From Clostridiales bacterium (GTDB lineage Bacteria; Bacillota; Clostridia; Oscillospirales; Acutalibacteraceae), in contig JAAYFA010000184.1 in NCBI GenBank assembly GCA_012728445.1, positions 1 through 7,234 of the forward strand: a DNA stretch of 7,234 bases, read 5' to 3'. Shown piece by piece: positions 1 through 6,337 of this stretch (its first letter is position 1; each line of letters starts with the position of its first letter). A program made the position numbers and the translations under genes. The notes under the pieces were generated by a model that worked only from the letters and a program-made list of their open reading frames with translations, ran no database searches and was not told the DNA's origin.

Positions 1-66
1 CAATGAAACTATTCCACTGGGTCAAAATAGCAGAAACCCTTGTGACGCAAGGAATTTAGGGCATAG
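1..66. other. Unassigned flank beyond the tRNA terminator
   Basis: No gene is supported here. The stretch holds a small inverted repeat (CCTTG at 38-42 and CAAGG at 48-52, five-base loop) in an otherwise unremarkable sequence. It lies on the 3' side of the tRNA-Ala gene, the side where integrative elements usually insert, but no copy of the tRNA 3' end is visible here. One plus-strand frame is open from the window edge to 145, but it runs antisense through the tRNA and is not taken as coding. Confidence 0.3.
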
Positions 67-104
67 AAAAAGCACGATGGTTTCGTATCAAAACCATCGT
101 GCTT
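67..104 (-). terminator. Intrinsic terminator of the tRNA-Ala gene
   Basis: A perfect 14-bp stem pairs 70-83 with 91-104 around a 7-base loop (84-90). Read on the minus strand, the hairpin is followed at once by a run of T residues (complement of the A run at 67-71). It begins only three bases beyond the encoded CCA end of the tRNA, so it should end the tRNA transcript and leave a very short 3' trailer for processing. Confidence 0.9.
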
Positions 105-107
105 ATT

Positions 108-183
<76 letters not shown>

Positions 184-208
184 ACATCGGCTTGTATGCC
201 CCGATGAC

Positions 209-232
209 TTTTGTATTGTAACAGATACAAAA
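209..232. repeat. 8-bp inverted repeat across the tRNA promoter
   Basis: Arms TTTTGTAT (209-216) and ATACAAAA (225-232) are perfect inverted copies separated by eight bases. The repeat covers the -10 hexamer of the tRNA promoter (215-220). Symmetry over a -10 box can mark a repressor operator, but AT-rich promoter DNA also yields such repeats by chance. No protein is assigned. Confidence 0.4.
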
Positions 233-243
233 CAGAAAATCAA
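215..243 (-). promoter_or_regulatory. Promoter of tRNA-Ala
   Basis: On the minus strand, -35 TTGATT (243-238) and -10 TACAAT (220-215) are separated by 17 bases, with a TGn extended -10 element directly upstream of the hexamer. Initiation near 208 would leave a leader of about 25 nt before the mature tRNA. That leader can form a short hairpin from CATC/GATG (185-188 with 203-206) and GGC/GCC (189-191 with 198-200). Confidence 0.75.
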
Positions 244-270
244 TATCCAAATTGCAACTTTTTTTATTTC

Positions 271-299
271 TTGATTTAAAACAGCCTTTCATGTATCAT
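271..299 (+). promoter_or_regulatory. Promoter of the glycosyltransferase gene
   Basis: TTGATT (271-276) and TATCAT (294-299) are separated by 17 bases, a good sigma-A match. Predicted initiation near 306 gives a leader of about 45 nt. It is arranged back to back with the tRNA promoter, so the two units diverge. Confidence 0.65.
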
Positions 300-351
300 A
301 ATTACTAATTGGCTCGTTATATTTAGTTGTAGAAACTTGTAGGATGTGCGT

Positions 352-1476
352 ATGAAAAAAATTGTATTCTTCATTGAGTGTCTTGAAGGCGGCGGCGCGG
401 AAAAGGCACTCACAGAACTTGTCGAAAATATGGATAAGAACAATTATGACATTACCGTTGTAACAGAGTCAAACGGTGAAATGTATACCGCAAGGGTTGC
501 CTCGGCATCTAATTTGCGTTACTTGGTAAAAAAGTGTAACCCCGAGAGATTCTTCCACTATAATCTAAACCGCCTCCTTTACCGATTTATTAACACAGCG
601 CCCAGAAAGCTCCTGCACAAAATAATAATCGGTAACAAATACGATATTGAAGTCGCTTGCTGCGAAGGGTTTGCCACAAGACTTATTGCAAACTCCACAA
701 ACAAAAACAGTAAAAAGGTTGCTTTTGTCCATACCGATATGCAAAACAATCATTGGACCGGGATACACTATAAGAGCTTTGAGGAAGAATTAAGCTGTTA
801 TAACAAGTTTGATACTATCTCTTGCGTGTCCGAATCGGTCGCAGAAGCCTTTCGTAAGACATTCGGAATGACAGACCCTGTCGTTGTAAACCATAACCCC
901 ATCAACACCAATGACATAATAGCGAAGGCACAGGAGCCTCTAATTTTGCTTGTTCCGGATTGCCCGCAACTAATCGGTGTTGGCCGCCTTTGCGCCGTTA
1001 AAGCGTTTGACAGACTGCTGCGCATCGCAAAACAGCTCAAAGAAGAAGGCTATAAATTCAACCTTCAGATATTGGGCAAAGGTGAAAAAGAACAGGAGCT
1101 CGAACAATATATTATTGAAAACGGTTTGTCAAGCTGTGTTCGGTTAATCGGCTTCCAGCCAAACCCCTACCCATATATTGTAAACGCCGACTTTTTCGTC
1201 TGTTCGTCACTTGCCGAGGGATTTAACACAGCGGTTGTGGAGTGCATCGTTCTGGAGACACCGGTAATAACCACCGACTGCGCCGGCATGAAGGACGCGT
1301 TTGGCAAAAAGGAATGCGGAATCATTTGTAAAAACAGCGAAGACGCTTTACTTGAAGCGATCAGGAACGTCCTGGACAACCCCCATTGTTTAAACGAATT
1401 TAGCAGCAACTGTCGTGAAAGAGCCTCTTACTTCGATATAAAAGAATGTGTGAAAAATATTGAAAATATGTTTTAA
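352..1476 (+). CDS. Family GT4 glycosyltransferase
   Basis: The product (374 aa) is a cytoplasmic retaining glycosyltransferase of the GT-B fold, family GT4. It would move a sugar from a nucleotide-activated donor to a glycan or lipid-linked acceptor, as in surface polysaccharide or glycolipid assembly. The N-terminal half carries the glycine-rich loop GGGAE (13-17). The C-terminal donor domain begins near GVGRLCAVK (209-217), continues through LGKG (241-244), and holds the E-x7-E motif (E289 and E297 in EGFNTAVVE). Length is normal for the family. No signal peptide or membrane segment is seen. AGGA at 341-344 sits 7 bases before the ATG at 352, so that start is preferred over the in-frame GTG at 346. 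The gene stands alone with its own promoter and terminator and has no partner biosynthetic genes here. Donor and acceptor cannot be inferred. Confidence 0.9.
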   Translation: MKKIVFFIECLEGGGAEKALTELVENMDKNNYDITVVTESNGEMYTARVASASNLRYLVKKCNPERFFHYNLNRLLYRFINTAPRKLLHKIIIGNKYDIEVACCEGFATRLIANSTNKNSKKVAFVHTDMQNNHWTGIHYKSFEEELSCYNKFDTISCVSESVAEAFRKTFGMTDPVVVNHNPINTNDIIAKAQEPLILLVPDCPQLIGVGRLCAVKAFDRLLRIAKQLKEEGYKFNLQILGKGEKEQELEQYIIENGLSSCVRLIGFQPNPYPYIVNADFFVCSSLAEGFNTAVVECIVLETPVITTDCAGMKDAFGKKECGIICKNSEDALLEAIRNVLDNPHCLNEFSSNCRERASYFDIKECVKNIENMF

Positions 1477-1489
1477 CGCTATTTAGGAA

Positions 1490-1525
1490 CAACAAAACGC
1501 CGTCAACTTTGACGGCGTTTTGTTG
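1490..1525. terminator. Bidirectional intrinsic terminator
   Basis: A perfect 17-bp inverted repeat pairs 1490-1506 with 1509-1525; in practice a slightly larger loop would form. The core GCCGTC/GACGGC is GC-rich and is flanked by AAAA on one side and TTTT on the other, so each strand shows a stem followed by a U-rich tract. It lies 13 bases after the glycosyltransferase stop and 10 bases after the GH5 stop, and so ends both convergent genes. Confidence 0.9.
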
Positions 1526-1535
1526 CATTAAAAAA

Positions 1536-3014
1536 TCAGAACTTCATAGACACGTTATGCTTACCAACGCCTGTTTTTATAATCACATGCGCCGCATTAC
1601 TGTTTTTAATTGCTTCAACCGTATACTCCCCATCTGTGACAATATCTTTTGGTGTTTTGTGGGTATATATCACAGTCGACGCATCGAACACTTTATCTTG
1701 ATCGTAGGTTAGCGTGAAGGTTTCTGCCTCTAAATCATACACAAAGTCGGTAACGGTGCCCGAAACTGCCTTGGGATAGGGGCGAGCCAGTACGTCTGAC
1801 AGCGGAGCATCTAAAATACCTTCGCTGTAATGCCAGTAGGCATAGCTCCACTTGTTCTGTTCAAAGACCTCAAGCAGGTAGCGCACATGCGGCAGCCACT
1901 CTGTGCCTTCTCCCCCACCGCCCCATTCGCCCACGAGCACGGGAATACCCAGCCTTTCCTGTGTTCTTTTGTGCTCGGCAAAAATAGCGCCTACCCTTGA
2001 ATTATTGGCATATTTGTAAGCCGGTGTATCCACCATCAGGTCATACCCGTGCGGTTGGAAACACTGTTTTGGCTCTTTCTTACCGTCAACTTCAATGAGC
2101 AAGTTTGAGCACGGAATACCGATGTTGGACCAATAGCTGTTGTCGATGAACACAATCCCGTTGTCGGTAACTTCTCTGACGGCGGCAGTCATTTTTCTTG
2201 TAAATGGTGAATACCGTTCGACATCAAACTTTTTCATCAACGCACTGCCCGCCGATGTGATCTTCATAAAGATGTCGCCGGTGTAGTGGTCCAGTACTTG
2301 AAAACGTCTGTCTTTATGAAGAGCGTCGGAAATAAGCTTGCCACGTTTTATATCTCTGTCAAACAAGGTAACTCTGATGGCTTTATAGACGATTTTTCTA
2401 AAAATCTTGCCGCCATCCTTTCCGGGGTAAGGCTCGTTCATGAAGTCAAAACCAAACAGCGCGGGCTTATCCTTAAACTTTTCCGCCATATGCTTCCACA
2501 TATCGGCATAGTAATCCTGCAAACCTTTACCGTTATATTCGCGGTTGTCCCAGAAGTTATCAAAGGCGCGGTGAACAGCTTTGCCGATAAAGTACAATTC
2601 TGCCCAAACCAACTTCGGCTTTCTGGGCTTGTACTTATCAATGAGGGTGGCCCCCGCCGGATTGCCATTGCCGTGCACATGGGCAGAATAACAGTCCTGG
2701 TGAATATCCAGGAAAACAAAAATCTCCTGCTCGGCACACTTGTCCAGAATTTTACCAATATCATCTAAAAATTCTTCGTTATACTTACCCGGCTCGGGTT
2801 CGATAAGATCCCAAGAAAAGCCGAGGCGCAAGATATTAAAACCTCTTGCTTTGTAGCGCTCGAAGAAAGTGTCGCTAAAGTCAAAATTAAATGACTTTGC
2901 TTCGCCATCTTCTCCTTTAAAATTGCGTTTGTCAACGATGTTGAAGCCCTTAAACACTCTTTCTCTGCCAAACTCGTCAACAAACACTTTGCCGAATGTT
3001 GAAATTGTATTCAA
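1536..3014 (-). CDS. GH5 hydrolase, endoglycoceramidase-like
   Basis: The product (492 aa) is a retaining beta-glycosidase of the GH5 TIM-barrel superfamily. FKGFNIVDK comes near the start, then DIHQD (103-107), NEP with the likely acid/base E194, PHGYD (about 321-325), and GEWGG with the likely nucleophile E363. The DIHQD-CYS stretch and a C-terminal beta-rich domain that opens RPYPKAVSGT (about 411-420) resemble endoglycoceramidases, which release glycans from glycosphingolipids. Relatives act on other beta-glucosides or steryl glucosides, so the substrate is open. No signal peptide is seen, so it is predicted to be cytoplasmic, which is unexpected for a classical endoglycoceramidase. The start is TTG at 3014, because GGAGGA lies six bases upstream of it. 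The ATG ten codons earlier would place that Shine-Dalgarno site inside the gene. It is divergent from the protease and convergent with the glycosyltransferase. Confidence 0.85.
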   Translation of the reverse strand: MNTISTFGKVFVDEFGRERVFKGFNIVDKRNFKGEDGEAKSFNFDFSDTFFERYKARGFNILRLGFSWDLIEPEPGKYNEEFLDDIGKILDKCAEQEIFVFLDIHQDCYSAHVHGNGNPAGATLIDKYKPRKPKLVWAELYFIGKAVHRAFDNFWDNREYNGKGLQDYYADMWKHMAEKFKDKPALFGFDFMNEPYPGKDGGKIFRKIVYKAIRVTLFDRDIKRGKLISDALHKDRRFQVLDHYTGDIFMKITSAGSALMKKFDVERYSPFTRKMTAAVREVTDNGIVFIDNSYWSNIGIPCSNLLIEVDGKKEPKQCFQPHGYDLMVDTPAYKYANNSRVGAIFAEHKRTQERLGIPVLVGEWGGGGEGTEWLPHVRYLLEVFEQNKWSYAYWHYSEGILDAPLSDVLARPYPKAVSGTVTDFVYDLEAETFTLTYDQDKVFDASTVIYTHKTPKDIVTDGEYTVEAIKNSNAAHVIIKTGVGKHNVSMKF

Positions 3015-3020
3015 TCTGAT

Positions 3021-3026
3021 TCCTCC
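3021..3026 (-). promoter_or_regulatory. Ribosome binding site that sets the GH5 TTG start
   Basis: GGAGGA on the minus strand ends six bases before the TTG at 3014-3012. No comparable site precedes the upstream in-frame ATG at 3044, whose surroundings are AT-rich promoter sequence. This site is why the shorter reading frame is chosen. Confidence 0.85.
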
Positions 3027-3035
3027 GTTTATTTG

Positions 3036-3069
3036 TTGTAACATTATTGTATTTTATTGTAACATTATT
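3036..3069. repeat. Tandem 13-bp direct repeat at the GH5 promoter
   Basis: TTGTAACATTATT occurs at 3036-3048 and again, identically, at 3057-3069, with start points 21 bp apart, or about two helical turns. On the minus strand the upstream copy contains the -10 box and the second copy falls just after the predicted start of transcription. A same-face operator pair or a duplicated promoter segment would both fit. No regulator is recognised. Confidence 0.7.
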
Positions 3070-3084
3070 CTGTGAAATGAGCAA
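3056..3084 (-). promoter_or_regulatory. Promoter of the GH5 gene
   Basis: On the minus strand, TTGCTC (3084-3079) and TACAAT (3061-3056) are 17 bases apart, with an extended -10 TGT before the -10. The -35 matches only in its first three bases, but the -10 is strong. Initiation near 3049 gives a leader of about 35 nt containing the Shine-Dalgarno site. The direct repeat overlaps the -10 and the start region, so regulation by a DNA-binding protein is plausible. Confidence 0.6.
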
Positions 3085-3108
3085 CTAGAAAATTCGAACT
3101 ATTCAACC

Positions 3109-3131
3109 CAAACTAACAACGTTAAAGTTTG
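3109..3131. repeat. Small inverted repeat in the divergent intergenic region
   Basis: CAAACT (3109-3114) and AGTTTG (3126-3131) are perfect inverted copies around 11 bases that include AACGTT (3118-3123). A central CG within AT-rich arms loosely recalls LacI-family operators, but the inner symmetry is poor. It lies between the GH5 gene and the protease gene and could serve either one. The remainder of 3132-3216 is AT-rich and shows nothing else I can name. Confidence 0.3.
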
Positions 3132-3216
3132 TTTGATATATTGCTTAAAGCTCTTCAGCGAATAACATGAAAACAAACAACAAACGAGTAACTTGCTCAA
3201 TTTTTCATTAATTCGA

Positions 3217-3245
3217 TTGACTTAAACAACAAAAACTATTAGAGT
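3217..3245 (+). promoter_or_regulatory. Probable promoter of the subtilase gene
   Basis: TTGACT (3217-3222) is a near-perfect -35. TAGAGT (3240-3245), 17 bases further on, is a moderate -10. Initiation near 3252 would give a leader of about 40 nt ending in AAAGGGG (3279-3285), eight bases before the ATG. Alternative -10 boxes nearby (TATTAG at 3237) have poorer spacing. Confidence 0.5.
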
Positions 3246-3293
3246 TATCTTGTTCGATCGCCTGAGAGCCATTCAACTAAAGGGGAAAATATT

Positions 3294-5045
3294 ATGGTAA
3301 CAGTGTTAAAACTAATCATGCCCGTCCTTTTCTTTCTATCCGGTGTTTTGCCGGGCCTTACAGGAGCGGTTGACGCCATCAGCATCAGCCTGACCGGTAT
3401 GCCCTATTATTCCATAACCGACTCCAGTGACTTTTTAGAAAATATTTCGGACACGAGTATCGTAAAGCTGGACGAAAACACCGGCTATGTTGGCGACATC
3501 CTACTCGTATTCATGGATAAAAACACTTCGCTTATAAAAAGATACAACGCTTTCAGAAGTGTCGGGGGGCGGTGTATCGGTTACTTGGAGCCGGCTAATC
3601 TGTTTGTTTTGCAAGCGGCGTTTGACGGTGCGGGGGAAATGGCATCTCTTGCCGAAAACTTGATGCAAAAAGATGGTGTTCTGTACGCCAGCGGCAGTTA
3701 CGCCTTTAAGAACGCAGAAAATTATACGCCGAATGATCCATTTGACGGGTTGAATGAAGGCAGAGACCATTGGGACGACAGCAACCCCGACGGCGGTACT
3801 TGGTGGCTTGAAGCCATTGAAGCAAGAAACGCATGGGGATACCGATCATACTTTAACCCTATCCGTATCGGCATTGTCGATTCCGGCTTCGAAACCAATC
3901 ACCCGGATTTAAGGGGCAAAATTGTTTTCCCATCACGCCTGCTCTCAAAGCAAAACGCCCCCGGCGCGCACGGTACTCATGTTGCAGGAATAATCGGTGC
4001 GCTGGGTGATAACGGGACGGGGATCAGCGGTATCGTCCAACATTCCACGCTCGTGTGTGTGGATTGGCAAAAAGAAAAGGGCCAGCTGTGGATAGAGGAT
4101 TTAAGAATAATTTTCGGCGTCGGTTACGCCATCAAGGCCGGCGCAAAGGTAATCAATCTTTCTTTGGGTTCTTCCGGCAGTGTGCCGGAAGGCAAGCCCG
4201 CCTACCCCAAGCTTTGGATGGATGCTGAAGCGGCGCTCATTTCTTTTTATATAGCGACATTTTTAAACAAAGGGTATGACTTTGTGATTGTACAGTCCGC
4301 CGGCAACGGCGATTCCGACGGCAATCCTGTTGACGCGTTTAATAATGGCTCTTTTTGCGCTATAACGGAAAGTAACTCCATCTCCGCTCTTATCGGAGTT
4401 CCTCCAAAAGATATTATTGACCGAATTATTATTGCCGGCTCCGCAAGGAATCTCGGCGCCGGCAATTTTATTCAATCAGGCTTTTCAAATGTCGGCGACC
4501 AGGTTTCCATCTGTGCGCCGGGGTCCGGTGTCTTCAGTTGCTCAACACCGGAAAGAAATTACTACCAATATATGTCCGGCACATCCATGTCCGCCCCCGT
4601 TGTAACCGGAGTCAGCTCACTTGTCTGGTCGGTTAACCCACTGCTCACCGGTAAACAAGTGAAGGCAATTGTGTGCGATGCGGCAAACACACGGTACACA
4701 GTGCCCGAAACAAATGATAAATTCTGGCCGAGTGCGCCATACAGAAGCTACAGAATGATAAACGCAAAACTGGCTGTGGAAGCGGCTCTTAAGACACTCT
4801 ACCAAACAGGCACCGTACACGGGAAAGCAGTCGACAGCCACGGCAACGGCACGCCCTGCGAAATTAAAGCAGTATGCGGTGACCTTGAGTTCTGCTTTTC
4901 TTGCAGTGCGGACGGAATCTTCAGTTTTATTCTCCCGCCGGGCGAAGCGGTCATAACCTTTACCGCAAGCGGTGCAACTGCAGAAACAGCGGCAGATGTT
5001 GTGTTAAACGAAACGACTGATTCAGGAAATATTGTTCTGATGTAA
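3294..5045 (+). CDS. Secreted subtilisin-like serine protease (S8)
   Basis: The product (583 aa) is a serine endopeptidase of the subtilase family, probably acting outside the cell. A hydrophobic N-terminus (about 1-28, ending AVDA) looks like a Sec signal peptide, although its n-region has only one lysine (K6). Residues of about 55-140 look like an inhibitory propeptide. The catalytic set is complete: D196 in IVDSG, H226 in HGTHVAG, the oxyanion-hole N338 in SAGNG, and S431 in GTSMSAP. A C-terminal domain (about 505-583) opens GTVHGKAVDSHGNGTP, like a carboxypeptidase regulatory-type beta-sandwich, and holds four cysteines (522, 528, 534, 537). No sortase motif, S-layer repeat or C-terminal membrane anchor is seen, so it is likely released. 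AAAGGGG sits eight bases before the ATG. The sialidase-like gene follows after 59 bases. Confidence 0.93.
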   Translation: MVTVLKLIMPVLFFLSGVLPGLTGAVDAISISLTGMPYYSITDSSDFLENISDTSIVKLDENTGYVGDILLVFMDKNTSLIKRYNAFRSVGGRCIGYLEPANLFVLQAAFDGAGEMASLAENLMQKDGVLYASGSYAFKNAENYTPNDPFDGLNEGRDHWDDSNPDGGTWWLEAIEARNAWGYRSYFNPIRIGIVDSGFETNHPDLRGKIVFPSRLLSKQNAPGAHGTHVAGIIGALGDNGTGISGIVQHSTLVCVDWQKEKGQLWIEDLRIIFGVGYAIKAGAKVINLSLGSSGSVPEGKPAYPKLWMDAEAALISFYIATFLNKGYDFVIVQSAGNGDSDGNPVDAFNNGSFCAITESNSISALIGVPPKDIIDRIIIAGSARNLGAGNFIQSGFSNVGDQVSICAPGSGVFSCSTPERNYYQYMSGTSMSAPVVTGVSSLVWSVNPLLTGKQVKAIVCDAANTRYTVPETNDKFWPSAPYRSYRMINAKLAVEAALKTLYQTGTVHGKAVDSHGNGTPCEIKAVCGDLEFCFSCSADGIFSFILPPGEAVITFTASGATAETAADVVLNETTDSGNIVLM

Positions 5046-5104
5046 ATATGGTGCAAAAGATTAACTGCATTATAGACCCATATAGTTTTTAGGAGGATAA
5101 CACC

Positions 5105-6202
5105 ATGAAACAAGCAGATATTATCAAACACGGTATCATTTACCGCAATTTGGAAACCCCTTTCCAATACCATGGGTGGCCGAGTGTATGTAAACTGGAC
5201 GACGGCGCTCTTGCCGCAGTTTGGTCCGGCTTTCGCGTTGCCCATGTTTGTCCCTATGGAAAAACCGCAATGAGTATCAGCAAGGATGAGGGCGAAACTT
5301 GGTGCCCCCCGATGATCGTCAACGACACGGCCCTTGATGACAGAGATGCCGGTATTTTGAACCTTCGAGATGGGAAGCTGCTGATAACCTGGTTCTGTCA
5401 TCCCAAAAAGTGGATGATTGAAACTGCTCTGCCTGAGTCAGACTATCTGCCTGTAGAGCGTTTGGCACTGTACGAAGCATATGTCGGTTACTACAACACC
5501 TTAACCGAAGAGCAAGGCAAAGGCGGCTCTTTCGTGAGAACAAGCGCCGATAACGGAGTGACTTGGGGCGAAACAATTCTTGTGCCGGTTTCGTCACCAC
5601 ACGGGCCCACGCTGCTCGCAGACGGAAGCATTCTGTACCTTGGCATAAAGCTTTTCACCGATGAGGATAAAGGCGATGTGGCCGCATACGTCAGTATCGA
5701 CAACGGTTTAACATGGGGGCATCGGTCCACACTGCAGATGCCAAGAGATATCCCCGGTGATTTTTTCCATGAGCCGCACTGTGTGCAATTGCCAAGCGGA
5801 CGACTGCTGGGTGCGCTTCGTGTGCATGGCGAGGATTACTTTTCGGTGTACCTTACCCACTCGGACGACATGGGCAAAACGTGGTCTGTGCCGAAGCCGC
5901 TTATTCCGGAAGGTTCCGTTAAAAAAGTCTGCGGTTCCCCGCCGCATCTGCTTGTACATTCCACGGGTGCCGTGATTTGCAGCATCGGGCGCAGGGAAGA
6001 CCCTTGGGGTGAACGTGTTTTGGTAAGCCATGACGAAGGAAAGACTTGGGAGGAGCAAATTTTACGCGACGATTCCTCAACGGGCGACCTTGGTTACCCG
6101 GCATCGGTTGAGCTTTCGGATGGGTCGGTGTTAACCGTATATTATCAGCGGGCTGCACAGGATATCACCACATCTGTTTTATACACAAAATGGAAGCTTT
6201 AA
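5105..6202 (+). CDS. Sialidase-like Asp-box (BNR) beta-propeller protein
   Basis: The product (365 aa) has the six-bladed propeller architecture of the sialidase superfamily. Five Asp-boxes of the form S-x-D-x-G-x-T-W are intact: 59-66, 147-154, 197-204, 253-260 and 308-315. Asp-boxes are structural turns and do not prove activity. The FRIP-type arginine motif near the N-terminus of true GH33 sialidases is not evident. Candidate active-site stretches are GWPS (24-27), LDDRDAG (77-83), HEPHC (222-226) and GYPASVELSDG (330-340). It may therefore be a sialidase, another glycoside hydrolase or lyase with this fold, or a binding protein. No signal peptide is seen, so a cytoplasmic location is predicted. 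AGGAGG at 5091-5096 is a strong ribosome binding site, eight bases before the ATG. It is likely co-transcribed with the upstream protease, with no convincing separate promoter in the 59-base gap. Confidence 0.85.
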   Translation: MKQADIIKHGIIYRNLETPFQYHGWPSVCKLDDGALAAVWSGFRVAHVCPYGKTAMSISKDEGETWCPPMIVNDTALDDRDAGILNLRDGKLLITWFCHPKKWMIETALPESDYLPVERLALYEAYVGYYNTLTEEQGKGGSFVRTSADNGVTWGETILVPVSSPHGPTLLADGSILYLGIKLFTDEDKGDVAAYVSIDNGLTWGHRSTLQMPRDIPGDFFHEPHCVQLPSGRLLGALRVHGEDYFSVYLTHSDDMGKTWSVPKPLIPEGSVKKVCGSPPHLLVHSTGAVICSIGRREDPWGERVLVSHDEGKTWEEQILRDDSSTGDLGYPASVELSDGSVLTVYYQRAAQDITTSVLYTKWKL

Positions 6203-6290
6203 AGGTACATTCTAAACTGTAGGTTTACACAGTATTTTATCGGGAAATTTTTGCATTCTGCTGAATTTCATCTATAGAAATAAATATTTC

Positions 6291-6306
6291 ACACAATAGG
6301 TTGACA
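6291..6306. promoter_or_regulatory. NrdR box 1
   Basis: ACACAATAGGTTGACA matches 11 of 16 positions of the published NrdR-box consensus acaCwAtATaTwGtgt. Its last six bases are the -35 hexamer of the nrdJ promoter. NrdR is the ATP/dATP-sensing repressor of ribonucleotide reductase genes and binds pairs of such boxes. Confidence 0.7.
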
Positions 6307-6328
6307 CGTTTTCTTTATGTGGTACAAT
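6301..6328 (+). promoter_or_regulatory. Promoter of nrdJ
   Basis: A perfect -35 TTGACA (6301-6306) and -10 TACAAT (6323-6328) are separated by 16 bases, with a TGG extended -10 element at 6320-6322. This is the strongest promoter in the window. Transcription should start near 6335. Both hexamers are embedded in NrdR boxes, so repressor binding would block RNA polymerase directly. Confidence 0.85.
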
Positions 6329-6337
6329 ATGTTGTGT
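6322..6337. promoter_or_regulatory. NrdR box 2
   Basis: GTACAATATGTTGTGT matches the NrdR consensus at 13 of its last 14 positions. It covers the -10 hexamer and the predicted transcription start. It begins 31 bp after box 1, leaving 15 bp between boxes, which puts both sites on the same DNA face, as in known NrdR operators. Confidence 0.82.

Noticed and set aside
346..351. GTG start for the glycosyltransferase, two codons upstream.
   Set aside because: The AGGA at 341-344 would be only one base away from it; spacing to the ATG at 352 is normal.
2286..2768. 160-codon plus-strand open frame inside the GH5 gene.
   Set aside because: It is antisense to a region with clear GH5 motifs, lacks a convincing ribosome binding site, and its sequence matches no family I recognise.
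3015..3044. ATG start at 3044 for the GH5 protein, ten codons longer.
   Set aside because: It would place the strong GGAGGA site inside the coding region, and the predicted transcript start lies only about five bases before it.
5046..5090. Terminator or attenuator between the protease and propeller genes (ATATGG/CCATAT with inner TGCA/TGCA, followed by five T).
   Set aside because: The stem is short, AT-rich and interrupted by an eight-base bulge, and it abuts the ribosome binding site. It is too weak to call, though partial attenuation is possible.
4799..5401. 200-codon minus-strand open frame across the protease end and propeller start.
   Set aside because: It is antisense to two well-supported genes and covers the intergenic ribosome binding site; nothing in it resembles a known protein.
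6216..6238. Terminator after the propeller gene (ACTGT/ACAGT followed by ATTTT).
   Set aside because: Only five base pairs with an eight-base loop and a broken T run; below what I would accept as an intrinsic terminator.
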